Source of the DNA: an uncultured Eubacteriales bacterium
GTDB lineage: Bacteria > Bacillota > Clostridia > Oscillospirales > Oscillospiraceae
DNA: 64,000 bases
Direction of reading: 5' to 3'
Assembly (NCBI GenBank): GCA_900546415.1
Contig: URCY01000001.1
Location: 1 to 64,000 of the forward strand
Positions within the stretch are counted from its first letter, which is position 1. Each line of letters begins with the position of its first letter. The notes under the pieces are model-generated. The model searched no databases. It saw only the letters and a list, made by a program, of their open reading frames with translations, and was not told the origin of the DNA. This document shows positions 1 to 7,648 of this stretch, piece by piece. The position numbers and the translations under genes are program-made.

Positions 1-54
1 AATCTGGAACAAAATCCCTCGCTGACCGCTCTTGCGATTGAATCAGAGCTTCCC
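1..54. repeat. Right end of a dispersed MITE-like element (copy A, cut by window edge)
   Basis: These bases match, nearly base for base, the right-hand ends of the copies at 10192-10351 and 62265-62423. They include the shared core ACCGCTCTTGCGATTGAATC and the terminal inverted repeat, here ending GAGCTTCC instead of GAGGTTCC. Only the right third is visible because the window begins inside it. No coding role is evident. Confidence 0.75.
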
Positions 55-124
55 TTGACATCCTATTTTTGTGCGATTTATGGCATACCCGATCCGAAGC
101 GGGGAATGAAACCGTCCGTCGGCA

Positions 125-307
125 TTAATCGGAGCTTTTCAGATCCTTGATGCTCACGATGCCGCAGAACACGCACAGCAGCCCGCCGAGCAGGAGCATG
201 ACCGTCAGCAGCGCGAGCGCCGCGTCGATGCCGCTGGTCAGCACGAGCTGCACGCCGAGCAGGGCGACGAAGCCGAGCAGGAGCAAAACGCCGAGGAAAA
301 TCTGCAT
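125..307 (-). CDS. Small two-helix membrane protein, function unknown
   Basis: A peptide of about 60 residues, consisting of two hydrophobic helices (about residues 2-23 and 28-50) joined by a short polar turn, then a KDLKSSD tail. The same frame stays open up to position 433, but that upstream part contains the promoter itself (402-430), so translation must begin downstream of it. I chose the ATG at 307; a TTG at 334 has a better-placed GAAAGG ribosome site and would add nine residues. I do not recognise the family. It is a single gene, separated by a terminator from the XRE regulator upstream and bounded downstream by a repeat element. Confidence 0.5.
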   Translation of the reverse strand: MQIFLGVLLLLGFVALLGVQLVLTSGIDAALALLTVMLLLGGLLCVFCGIVSIKDLKSSD

Positions 308-401
308 AATTCGCCAAAAATAGCGCCAATCCAATACAAACGCAACCTTTCTCTTTCGGAGCGCGGCAGGGAACGACGCGATCCGGGACTTTTCTAGTAC
401 A

Positions 402-430
402 AATATAGCGGAAAATGGGCGGATTGTCAA
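402..430 (-). promoter_or_regulatory. SigmaA promoter for the small membrane protein
   Basis: On the minus strand, TTGACA (430-425) and TATATT (407-402) are separated by exactly 17 bp. The -35 box directly abuts the terminator of the preceding gene, so the membrane protein is a separate transcription unit. Confidence 0.75.
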
Positions 431-431
431 C

Positions 432-474
432 AAAAAAGAACCCGCGGCCGGTGAAAAGCCGCAGGTTCTTTTTT
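432..474 (-). terminator. Rho-independent terminator of the XRE regulator gene
   Basis: An inverted repeat pairs AAAAAAGAACC with GGTTCTTTTTT and GCGGC with GCCGC around a nine-base loop. It has T-runs on both sides and so could work in both directions. It lies just past the stop of the XRE gene. Confidence 0.8.
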
Positions 475-484
475 GAGGGGAAAA

Positions 485-778
485 TCAGAGGCGGATACGG
501 CCGCCGATCAGGCGACTGGTTGCGGCCAGACGCTCGGCGTCACGGCCTCTGGGCTCAAGCACGCCGTGCGCGCCGAGCACCAGCAGAATCGCCAGATAAG
601 TGTCCCAGCCGAGGGGCGCCGCACCGCGCTCCATCTCGGAGATCTTCTGACGGCTCTTGCCGACTGCCTCGGCAAGGTCAGCCTGCGACATGTGCATTTT
701 CTTGCGGTAGACCGGAAGATCCTGCACGAGCGAATTGATCAGTTCCTTTTGTTGTTCGGTTTGTACAAATTGCGGCAT
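485..778 (-). CDS. XRE-family helix-turn-helix regulator
   Basis: A 97-residue DNA-binding protein. Residues about 20-75 form an HTH_3/XRE domain, with the recognition region MSQADLAEAVGKSRQKISEM. The N-terminus is a short polar helix, and the C-terminal tail is basic with no recognisable sensor domain. AGGA seven bases before the ATG is the ribosome site. It is monocistronic, between its own promoter (859-887) and a strong terminator (432-474). Its targets cannot be told from the sequence; the divergent copper genes have their own regulator, CsoR. Confidence 0.85.
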   Translation of the reverse strand: MPQFVQTEQQKELINSLVQDLPVYRKKMHMSQADLAEAVGKSRQKISEMERGAAPLGWDTYLAILLVLGAHGVLEPRGRDAERLAATSRLIGGRIRL

Positions 779-858
779 TTTTTTTCCTGCTTTCTTCCCA
801 ATGGGAGGTGATTAAATCTTCTGACCGTTTGACCCGTGTCAGACGATTTATTATCCTT

Positions 859-887
859 AGTATAGCATGAAGTATCGCGTTTGTAAA
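859..887 (-). promoter_or_regulatory. SigmaA promoter of the XRE regulator
   Basis: On the minus strand, TTTACA (887-882) and TATACT (864-859) with a 17-bp spacer. The transcript would have a leader of about 75 nt before the regulator's start codon. Confidence 0.75.
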
Positions 888-969
888 CCAAATAATCTGT
901 TAATTTTTATATTTCTATGAAAAAAATTATGAATAAAGTGTGAATTTTTCCATTTGCAGGAAAAAAGAC

Positions 970-998
970 TTGCAAAATACCCCGAGGGGGTATAGAAT
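970..998 (+). promoter_or_regulatory. Copper-responsive promoter with CsoR operator
   Basis: TTGCAA (970-975) and TAGAAT (993-998) are 17 bp apart. The spacer holds the perfect dyad ATACCCC-GAG-GGGGTAT (977-993), the G/C-tract inverted repeat typical of CsoR operators. CsoR bound here would cover the space between the two boxes and release it on Cu(I) binding, giving autoregulation of csoR-copA. Confidence 0.85.
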
Positions 999-1108
999 AA
1001 AGCCGTAAAAAATGTGAAACCCTGAGGGAAGCCCCGGCGACATCAAAATCGATGATGCCCGTCATGCGTCAGACGCCAAGCTCCCCGTGGGAGAAAGGCG
1101 GCGACAGG

Positions 1109-1402
1109 ATGCACGAATGCTGTCAAAAAAAGAAGCTGCGGACGCCCGAGGAACGGCAGGCGCTGATCAACCGTCTGAACCGCATCGAGGGGCAGATCCG
1201 AGGACTGCGCCGGATGCTCGAGGAGGACGCCTACTGCCCGGATGTTCTGGTGCAGGCGTCGGCTGCTTCGGCGGCGATCGGCGCGTTCAGCCGGGAGCTG
1301 CTGGAGGCGCATATCCGCACCTGCGTGGTGGAGGGCGTGCGCAGCGGGGACGGGACCGTGATCGATGAGCTGATGCAGACCCTTCAGCGTATGATGAAAT
1401 AG
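1109..1402 (+). CDS. csoR: Copper-sensing transcriptional repressor CsoR
   Basis: A 97-residue, all-helical CsoR/RcnR-family repressor. The Cu(I) ligand pattern is present: Cys43 (YCPDVL), His68 and Cys72 (HIRTC). The N-terminal helix carries the family signature INRLNRIEGQIRG. The frame is open from 1052, but the family start and an AAAGGCGG ribosome site favour the ATG at 1109. The gene lies 11 bp before copA in the same operon, behind a promoter carrying a CsoR-type operator, so it should repress itself and the ATPase until copper rises. Nickel or sulfide sensing by a paralogue is less likely given the copper pump next door. Confidence 0.93.
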   Translation: MHECCQKKKLRTPEERQALINRLNRIEGQIRGLRRMLEEDAYCPDVLVQASAASAAIGAFSRELLEAHIRTCVVEGVRSGDGTVIDELMQTLQRMMK

Positions 1403-1413
1403 AGGCGAACAAT

Positions 1414-3870
1414 ATGAAGCAACAATTTGACGTGACAGGCATGAGCTGCGCGGCGTGCAGCGCGCGTGTGGAAAAGGCCGTGAAGGCCGTCGCGGGTGTC
1501 GAGCGCTGCGCCGTCAGTCTGCTGACGAATTCCATGGCGGTCGAGGGCGACGCTCCGGCCGAGGCGATCGTGGAGGCTGTGACTGCGGTCGGCTACGGCG
1601 CAAGCCCGAAGGGCGCGGAGAAAAAGCCCGTCTCGCCGAAAAAAACGGAAAAATCCGAGGTCAAGACCCTGCTGACGCGGCTGATCTGCTCGTTGGCGCT
1701 GCTGCTGCCGCTGATGTATCTCGCCATGGGGCACGGCATGTGGGGCTGGCCCGTTCCGAAGGCGCTGGCCGAGAACGCGATGGCGCAGGGGCTGACACAG
1801 CTCCTGCTGACCACGGCCGTTCTGGTCATCAATCAGAAATTTTTCAAAAGCGGCGTGAGGGGGCTGCTGCACCGTGCGCCGAACATGGATACGCTCGTTT
1901 CGCTCGGCGCGGCGGCGGCCTACGGCTACAGCCTCGCGGTGCTCTATCGCCTGACGGCGATGCCGGAGCATATGCATATGCTGCACGAGCTGTATTTTGA
2001 ATCGGCGGCGATGATTCTCACGCTCATTACGCTCGGAAAGCTGCTCGAGGCGCGCGCGAAGGGCAAGACCACCGATGCGCTGCAAAGCCTGCTGGCGCTC
2101 TCGCCGAAGACGGCGACCGTTGTGCGCGACGGGAAGGAGCTGAGCATCCCGGTCGAGCAGGTGCGCGCCGGGGACGTGTTCCTTGTGCGCCCGGCGCAGA
2201 GCATCCCGGTTGACGGCGTCGTGCTCGAGGGCAGCAGCGCCGTCAACGAGGCCGCGCTGACCGGCGAGAGCCTGCCGGTCGACAAGGCCGAGGGTGACAC
2301 CGTCAGCGCCGCGACGATGAACCAGTCCGGCTTTTTGAAATGCCGCGCAACGCGCGTCGGCGAGGACACGACCCTCTCGCAGATCATCAGGCTGATGAGC
2401 GACGCGGCGGCGACCAAGGCGCCGATCGCGAAGCTGGCCGACCGTGTTTCAGGGGTGTTCGTGCCGGTCGTGATGTCCATTGCGGCGGTCACACTGATCG
2501 TCTGGCTGCTGGTCGGGCAGAGCTTCGGCTATGCGCTGGCGCGCGGCATCTCCGTGCTCGTCATCAGCTGCCCCTGCGCGCTGGGTCTGGCCACGCCGGT
2601 GGCGATCATGGTCGGCAGCGGCATGGGCGCCAAGCGCGGTATTCTGTTCAAGACCGCCGTCAGCCTTGAGACGACCGGAAAGGTGCACACCGTGGTCATG
2701 GACAAGACCGGAACGGTCACGGAGGGCAAGCCGCGCGTGACCGATCTGCTCCCGGCCGAGGGTGTGACGGAGGAGAGACTGCTTTCGACGGCGTTCGCGC
2801 TCGAGGCGCGCAGCGAGCACCCGCTGGCGCGGGCGATCGTGGAGCGTGCCGGAGAGCAAACGCCCGCGGCGGTCACGGATTTCGCCGCTGCGGCGGGCAA
2901 CGGCCTGAGCGCAAGGCTGGACGGCGTCGAGCTGCGCGGTGGCAAGCGGGCGTATATGACCGCCGCCGTGCCGCAGGCGTGGGAGGAACGCGCGCTGGCG
3001 CTGGCGCAGGAGGGCAAGACACCGCTCTATTTCTCCGAGGGCGGCCGCTTTCTCGGCCTGATCGCCGTGGCCGACACGCTCAAGCCCGATACCGTGGACG
3101 CCGTCCGCGAGCTGAAACGGCTGGGGCTGCACCTTGTGCTGCTGACCGGCGACAATCGCCGCACGGCCGAGGCAATCGCAAGGCAGGCGGGGATCGACGA
3201 GGTTGTCGCGGACGTCCTGCCCGACGGCAAGGAGGCCGTTGTGCGCGAGCTGCAAAAAAACGGCCGCGTCTGCATGGTGGGCGACGGTGTGAATGACGCC
3301 CCGGCGCTGACGCGCGCGGATGTCGGCCTGGCAATCGGCGCAGGCACGGACGTCGCGATCGATGCGGCGGATGTCGTGCTGATGAACAGCCGTCTGTCCG
3401 ACGTGGCGACGGCCGTCCGTCTGAGCCGCGCGACCCTGCGCAACATCCGCGAGAATCTGTTCTGGGCGTTCTTCTATAACTGCCTCGGTATTCCGCTGGC
3501 GGCCGGTGCGTTCGTCTCGCTGCTGGGCTGGGAGATGAACCCGATGTTCGGCGCGGCTGCGATGAGCCTTTCGAGCTTCTGCGTCGTGACAAATGCGCTG
3601 CGGCTGAATTTCTTTGGCGATAAAAAATCCAAAAAACATCACAATAAGGAGCAAAAAACCATGAAAAAGACGATGAAAATTGAAGGCATGATGTGCGGCC
3701 ACTGCGAAGCGGCGGTCAAAAGGGCGCTCGAGGCGATCCCGCAGGTCGAGAGCGCGGAGGTCAGCCATGTCAGCGGCACGGCGGTTGTGACGCTGCGCGA
3801 GCCGGTGGCGGACGACGTTCTGCGCGCCGCCGTCGAGGCGAAGGATTACCGCGTGACCTCCGTCGACTGA
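1414..3870 (+). CDS. copA: Copper-exporting P1B-type ATPase with a fused C-terminal CopZ-like domain
   Basis: An 818-residue membrane ATPase pumping Cu(I) outward. In order: N-terminal HMA domain (CxxC at 12/15), membrane helices from about 90, actuator TGES near 283, the CPC metal site at 386-388, phosphorylation motif DKTGT at 430, the SEHPLA motif and GDGVND at 623-628, and the last helix pair ending near 725. A K/H-rich linker follows (about 733-749), then a second HMA domain (GMMCGHC, Cys761/Cys764). Its start ATG at 3661 has its own AAGGAG nine bases upstream, so a free CopZ-like chaperone may also be made. CopA proteins usually end after the last helices. Co-transcribed with csoR. Confidence 0.95.
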   Translation: MKQQFDVTGMSCAACSARVEKAVKAVAGVERCAVSLLTNSMAVEGDAPAEAIVEAVTAVGYGASPKGAEKKPVSPKKTEKSEVKTLLTRLICSLALLLPLMYLAMGHGMWGWPVPKALAENAMAQGLTQLLLTTAVLVINQKFFKSGVRGLLHRAPNMDTLVSLGAAAAYGYSLAVLYRLTAMPEHMHMLHELYFESAAMILTLITLGKLLEARAKGKTTDALQSLLALSPKTATVVRDGKELSIPVEQVRAGDVFLVRPAQSIPVDGVVLEGSSAVNEAALTGESLPVDKAEGDTVSAATMNQSGFLKCRATRVGEDTTLSQIIRLMSDAAATKAPIAKLADRVSGVFVPVVMSIAAVTLIVWLLVGQSFGYALARGISVLVISCPCALGLATPVAIMVGSGMGAKRGILFKTAVSLETTGKVHTVVMDKTGTVTEGKPRVTDLLPAEGVTEERLLSTAFALEARSEHPLARAIVERAGEQTPAAVTDFAAAAGNGLSARLDGVELRGGKRAYMTAAVPQAWEERALALAQEGKTPLYFSEGGRFLGLIAVADTLKPDTVDAVRELKRLGLHLVLLTGDNRRTAEAIARQAGIDEVVADVLPDGKEAVVRELQKNGRVCMVGDGVNDAPALTRADVGLAIGAGTDVAIDAADVVLMNSRLSDVATAVRLSRATLRNIRENLFWAFFYNCLGIPLAAGAFVSLLGWEMNPMFGAAAMSLSSFCVVTNALRLNFFGDKKSKKHHNKEQKTMKKTMKIEGMMCGHCEAAVKRALEAIPQVESAEVSHVSGTAVVTLREPVADDVLRAAVEAKDYRVTSVD
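3661..3870 (+). CDS. copZ: Possible internal translation product: CopZ-like copper chaperone
   Basis: In frame with copA, an ATG at 3661 begins a complete 69-residue heavy-metal-associated domain with the Cu-binding GMMCGHC motif. AAGGAG (3646-3651) lies nine bases before it, a typical ribosome site placed inside the copA reading frame. The preceding linker is lysine/histidine-rich and codes for nothing conserved, as expected if a former copA stop and copZ leader were read through. Seen: fusion frame and ribosome site. Inferred: independent translation of a soluble chaperone. It may instead exist only as a domain of CopA. Confidence 0.5.
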   Translation: MKKTMKIEGMMCGHCEAAVKRALEAIPQVESAEVSHVSGTAVVTLREPVADDVLRAAVEAKDYRVTSVD

Positions 3871-3889
3871 GCTTCACCCAAGGACAGCG

Positions 3890-3930
3890 CAAAAGACCTC
3901 GCCGCGATTGACAAACGGCGGGGTCTTTTG
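3890..3930 (+). terminator. Terminator of csoR-copA, containing the fhs -35 box in its loop
   Basis: CAAAAGACCtCGCCG pairs with CGGCGgGGTCTTTTG across an 11-base loop. The loop contains TTGACA, the -35 box of the next promoter. The stem ends in a TTTT run for the copper operon. Confidence 0.85.
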
Positions 3931-3937
3931 CTATACT
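3908..3937 (+). promoter_or_regulatory. SigmaA promoter of the fhs-fchA-folD operon
   Basis: TTGACA (3908-3913) and TATACT (3932-3937) with an 18-bp spacer. The -35 box sits in the loop of the upstream terminator and the spacer is its 3' stem, so the two signals are nested. Confidence 0.8.
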
Positions 3938-3969
3938 TATAAAAAACAGGAATGCAAGGGGGAATCGGC

Positions 3970-5637
3970 ATGAAAACGGATCTGGAAATCGCGCGGCAGA
4001 CCGCCCTGCTCCCGATCGGAGAGGTCGCGCGTCTGGCCGGGATCGACGAGGCGGCGCTCGAGCCGTACGGACGCGATAAGGCCAAGCTCGATTTGGCGCA
4101 GATGGACGCGCTGCGCCGGAAGCCCGGCAAGCTGATCCTGGTCACGGCAATCAACCCGACACCCGCCGGGGAGGGCAAGACCACCACGACGATCGGCCTT
4201 GGCGACGCGCTGCGGCTGCTGGGCAAGAATGCGATGCTCGCTCTGCGCGAGCCGTCGCTCGGGCCGGTGTTCGGCCTCAAGGGCGGGGCGACCGGGGGCG
4301 GCTATGCGCAGATCGCGCCGATGGAGGACATCAATCTCCATTTCACGGGCGACCTCCATGCCGTCGGTGCGGCGAATAACCTGCTGGCGGCTATGGTCGA
4401 CAACCATATCTATCAGGGCAACGAGCTGAACATCGACCCGCGCCGCGTCGTTTGGCGGCGCTGCGTCGACATGAACGACCGTCAGCTCCGTTTCCTCGCC
4501 GACGGTCTCGGCGGGCGAACCAACGGCGTGCCGCGCGAGGACGGCTTTTCCATCACCGTGGCCTCCGAGGTCATGGCGGTGCTCTGCCTCGCGCGGGATC
4601 TGGCCGACCTCAAGGAACGGCTGGCGCAGCTCGTCGTGGCCTACACCTATGACGAAAGACCGGTCACGGCGGGACAGCTGCACGCGCAGGGCGCGATGGC
4701 TGCGCTGCTGAAGGACGCCGTCAAGCCGAATCTGGTGCAGACGCTGGCGCATACGCCCGCGCTCGTACACGGCGGGCCGTTCGCCAACATCGCCCACGGC
4801 TGCAGCTCCGTCATTGCCACGCGCACGGCGCTGGGTCTTGCGGACTACGTCGTGACGGAGGCCGGGTTCGGCGCCGATCTGGGCGCGGAGAAGTTTTTCG
4901 ATATCAAATGCCGCATGGCCGGGCTGCGGCCGGACTGTGCCGTGCTCGTGGCGACGGTGCGCGCGCTGAAATACAACGGCGGCGCGCCGAAGGCTGAGCT
5001 TGGGACGGAAAATCTTGAGGCACTGGCGCGCGGTCTGCCGAATCTGTTGCGCCATGTGGAAAATATTACGAAGGTGTTCGGCCTGCCCTGCGTCGTGGCG
5101 CTCAACCGCTTCCCGCAGGACACGGAGGCCGAGCTGGCGCTTGTCGACGAGCGCTGCCGCGCGCTGGGCGTGCGGGTCGTGCGCTCCGAGGTCTGGGAGA
5201 AGGGCGGCGCAGGCGGAATGGCGCTGGCCGAGGAGGTGCTGCGCCTCTGCGAAGCGCCGAACGAGTTCCGCTTTGCCTATGATGCGGCGCTGCCCATCCG
5301 CGAGAAGCTCGAGGCGATCGTGCAAAGAGTCTATCACGGGCGGAACGTCGCCTTCACGAGGCCGGCCGAGAGGCAGCTGCGGATGCTGACCGAGCTAGGC
5401 TATGACCGTATGCCGGTCTGCGTGGCCAAAACGCAGTATTCCTTCTCCGATGACGCCGCGCGGCTCGGTGCGCCGGAGGGTTTCACCGTGACCGTGCGGG
5501 AGCTGCGGGTCGCGGCCGGTGCGGGCTTCGTCGTGGCGCTGACGGGCGACATTATGACAATGCCGGGGCTGCCCAGGCATCCGGCTGCCGAGCGCATCGA
5601 CGTGGACGCATCCGGGAGCATCACAGGGCTGTTCTAA
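3970..5637 (+). CDS. fhs: Formate-tetrahydrofolate ligase
   Basis: A 555-residue ATP-dependent ligase that joins formate to tetrahydrofolate, giving 10-formyl-THF, the entry step of the methyl branch of one-carbon metabolism. The nucleotide loop TPAGEGKTT begins at residue 64, and the length is normal for the family. An earlier ATG at 3952 is in frame but would lie only about 8 nt from the expected transcript start; AAGGGGG before 3970 supports the start used. First gene of an operon with fchA (13 bp downstream) and folD, which carry the product on to methylene-THF. Formate released in purine breakdown (loci at 15.8 and 55 kb) is a plausible substrate. Confidence 0.96.
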   Translation: MKTDLEIARQTALLPIGEVARLAGIDEAALEPYGRDKAKLDLAQMDALRRKPGKLILVTAINPTPAGEGKTTTTIGLGDALRLLGKNAMLALREPSLGPVFGLKGGATGGGYAQIAPMEDINLHFTGDLHAVGAANNLLAAMVDNHIYQGNELNIDPRRVVWRRCVDMNDRQLRFLADGLGGRTNGVPREDGFSITVASEVMAVLCLARDLADLKERLAQLVVAYTYDERPVTAGQLHAQGAMAALLKDAVKPNLVQTLAHTPALVHGGPFANIAHGCSSVIATRTALGLADYVVTEAGFGADLGAEKFFDIKCRMAGLRPDCAVLVATVRALKYNGGAPKAELGTENLEALARGLPNLLRHVENITKVFGLPCVVALNRFPQDTEAELALVDERCRALGVRVVRSEVWEKGGAGGMALAEEVLRLCEAPNEFRFAYDAALPIREKLEAIVQRVYHGRNVAFTRPAERQLRMLTELGYDRMPVCVAKTQYSFSDDAARLGAPEGFTVTVRELRVAAGAGFVVALTGDIMTMPGLPRHPAAERIDVDASGSITGLF

Positions 5638-5650
5638 GGGGGCGAAAAAA

Positions 5651-6250
5651 ATGGACTATCGCGCATTCACGGAGGCGCTGGCCTCCAACGCGCCGACGCC
5701 GGGCGGCGGCGGCGCTGCGGCGCTGGTCGGCGCGGTCGGCGCGGCGCTGGGACACATGGTCGGCGCGCTCACGGTCGGCAAGAAGAAATATGCCGCCGTC
5801 GAGGCGGAGCTGACGGCCTGCATGGAGCGTATCGACGCGCTGCGGCTGCGGCTGCTGGAGCTGGTGCAGCGGGATGCGGACTGCTTTGCGCCGCTGGTCA
5901 GGGCCTATGGCATGGCAAAGGACGATCCCAAGCGCGACGAAACGCTTGAGCGGGAGACGCTCCGCGCGGCGCAGCCGCCGCTGGAGATGATGCGCGCCTG
6001 CCGCGACGCGCTCACGGAGATTGCGGTGCTCGCCGAAAAGGGCAGCCGCCTCGCCGTGTCCGACGCCGGGTGCGCCGCCGCCTGCTGCCGCGCCGCGCTC
6101 GAGAGCGCCGCGCTGAACGTGTTCATCAACACCAAGACGCTGCGTGACCGCGCTGCCGCCGATGCGCTGAACGCGCAGGCCGAGGCGCTGCTGCAAACGG
6201 GCGTGCCGCTGGCCGAGCGGATCTACGCCGCCGTGCGGACGAATTTTTGA
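5651..6250 (+). CDS. fchA: Methenyl-THF cyclohydrolase / formimino-THF cyclodeaminase family protein
   Basis: A 199-residue, mainly helical protein of the FTCD_C/FchA family, with the diagnostic PTPGGGGAAAL near residues 15-25. Members either deaminate formimino-THF or interconvert 10-formyl-THF and 5,10-methenyl-THF. Placement between fhs and folD, without a hutI or ftcD glutamate formiminotransferase gene nearby, favours the cyclohydrolase role. This matters because the adjacent FolD lacks the residues used for that reaction. A role on formimino-THF from glycine or purine fermentation remains possible. Its stop lies 17 bp before the folD start. Confidence 0.88.
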   Translation: MDYRAFTEALASNAPTPGGGGAAALVGAVGAALGHMVGALTVGKKKYAAVEAELTACMERIDALRLRLLELVQRDADCFAPLVRAYGMAKDDPKRDETLERETLRAAQPPLEMMRACRDALTEIAVLAEKGSRLAVSDAGCAAACCRAALESAALNVFINTKTLRDRAAADALNAQAEALLQTGVPLAERIYAAVRTNF

Positions 6251-6267
6251 CGGACGGGGGAGAACAA

Positions 6268-7146
6268 ATGGCAAAGCTGTTATCGGGGAAACCCGTTGCA
6301 CAGGCGCTCGGTGAACGGCTGCAGGCGCGCAGCGCAGCGCTGCGCGCGGCCGGGATCGCGCCGGCTCTGGCGATTTTGCGGATCGGCGCGCGGGAGGACG
6401 ACCTTGCCTACGAGCGCGGTCTGGAAAAACGCGCTGCGCGGCTCGGCGTGGAGGTGCGCAGGAAGCTGCTGCCCGCCGACTGCGGTGCGGAGGCGGTTCG
6501 CGCGGCGATCGTCGCGCTCAACCGGGACGAGACGGTGCACGGCGTGCTGGTTTTTCGGCCGTTCCCGGCGCATTTGCGCCCGTTTGAGGCCGAGCTGTGC
6601 GCGCTGCTCGCGCCGGAAAAGGACGTCGACGGCATGACCCCGGCTTCCATGGCCGGTCTTTACAGCGGGAGCGGGACGGGCTTCGCCCCGTGCACGGCCG
6701 AGGCCTGCTTGGAGCTGCTGGATTTTTATCACTATGACTGCGCGGGCAAGCGCGCCGTGGTCATCGGCCGCAGCCTCGTGATCGGCAAGCCGGTCGCGCT
6801 GCTGCTGCTGGCGCGGAACGCGACGGTTACGGTCTGCCATACGCGCACGCGCGACCTTGCGGCGCTCAGCCGTCAGGCCGATCTGATCGTCACGGCGGCC
6901 GGATGCCTCGGTTCCCTGACGGCGGCGCATTGCAGCGCCGGTCAGACGGTGCTCGACGTCTCGGTCAACTGGAACGAGCGGACGCAGAGCCTTTGCGGCG
7001 ACGCGGAGTTTTCCACCGTTTCCGAGACGGTCGGGGCGATCACGCCCGTCCCCGGCGGCATCGGCGCGGTGACGTCGACGGTGCTGATGGCGCACGTTCT
7101 GCGCGCGGCGGAAAATACCAATCCGGGCAGCACGACTGCGTCTTGA
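6268..7146 (+). CDS. folD: Methylene-THF dehydrogenase FolD, cyclohydrolase site apparently lost
   Basis: A 292-residue NAD(P)-dependent FolD-family enzyme with conserved PEKDVDG (about 116-122), Rossmann VVIGRS, and the C-terminal TPVPGGIGAVTS. The lysine that follows the active-site tyrosine by four residues (human Lys56) is Leu52 here (YERGLEK), and the glutamine of the VQLPLP motif (human Gln100) is Phe96 (VLVFRPFP). Substitutions at these positions are known to remove cyclohydrolase while the dehydrogenase can persist, so it probably works as a dehydrogenase with FchA. Start at 6268 chosen for GGGGGAG seven bases before; the frame is also open from a TTG at 6247. Confidence 0.9.
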   Translation: MAKLLSGKPVAQALGERLQARSAALRAAGIAPALAILRIGAREDDLAYERGLEKRAARLGVEVRRKLLPADCGAEAVRAAIVALNRDETVHGVLVFRPFPAHLRPFEAELCALLAPEKDVDGMTPASMAGLYSGSGTGFAPCTAEACLELLDFYHYDCAGKRAVVIGRSLVIGKPVALLLLARNATVTVCHTRTRDLAALSRQADLIVTAAGCLGSLTAAHCSAGQTVLDVSVNWNERTQSLCGDAEFSTVSETVGAITPVPGGIGAVTSTVLMAHVLRAAENTNPGSTTAS

Positions 7147-7171
7147 CATTTCTTCGCATCTATGGCATAGT
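7143..7171 (+). promoter_or_regulatory. Promoter of the nfeD-SPFH operon
   Basis: TTGACA (7143-7148) and CATAGT (7166-7171) with a 17-bp spacer. The -35 box overlaps the folD stop codon (7144-7146). The -10 box is a weaker match to consensus. Confidence 0.6.
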
Positions 7172-7197
7172 AGAAGGGGAAGGGAGGTGGCACGGAT

Positions 7198-7647
7198 ATG
7201 CCTCAAATGGAATGGGTCTGGGTGGCTGCGCTGGCCGTTTTTGCAATCGCGGAGGGCTGCACGCAGGCGCTCATCTCGATCTGGTTCATCGGCGGCTCAA
7301 TCGCCGGACTGATCTCGACGGTCTGCGGCGCGCCGCTATGGATGCAGCTGACGCTGTTCCTCGCGGTCTCGGTGCTCCTGCTGCTGCTCATGCGCCCGAT
7401 GAGCCGAAGGCTTATGAGCCAGAAACAAACAAAAACCAACGCCCAGAGCAACGTGGGCAAGACCGTGCTTGTGACCGAGCCGATCGACAATCTGCGTCAG
7501 ACCGGCGCGGTGAAGGTCAGCGGCGTGGAATGGTCTGCGCGCAGCGTGGACGGCAGGCAAATCGCGGCGGATACGGCCGTGCGCATCGACAAGATCGAGG
7601 GCGCAAAGGTGCTGGTCTCGGCCGTTCAAACGAAGGGAGAAAAGTAA
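7198..7647 (+). CDS. NfeD-family membrane protein
   Basis: A 149-residue protein with two or three N-terminal membrane helices (about 5-66), then a basic linker and a C-terminal OB-fold of the NfeD type (from GKTVLV near 82, with the central V-K-V-x-G-x-x-W and the closing DKIEGAKVLV). Short NfeD proteins of this kind pair with SPFH/stomatin partners at the membrane; the serine-protease domain of long NfeD is absent. GGAGGTG precedes the ATG. The next gene, one base downstream of its stop, is the SPFH partner. The biochemical role of the pair is not well defined. Confidence 0.87.
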   Translation: MPQMEWVWVAALAVFAIAEGCTQALISIWFIGGSIAGLISTVCGAPLWMQLTLFLAVSVLLLLLMRPMSRRLMSQKQTKTNAQSNVGKTVLVTEPIDNLRQTGAVKVSGVEWSARSVDGRQIAADTAVRIDKIEGAKVLVSAVQTKGEK

Positions 7648-7648
7648 A

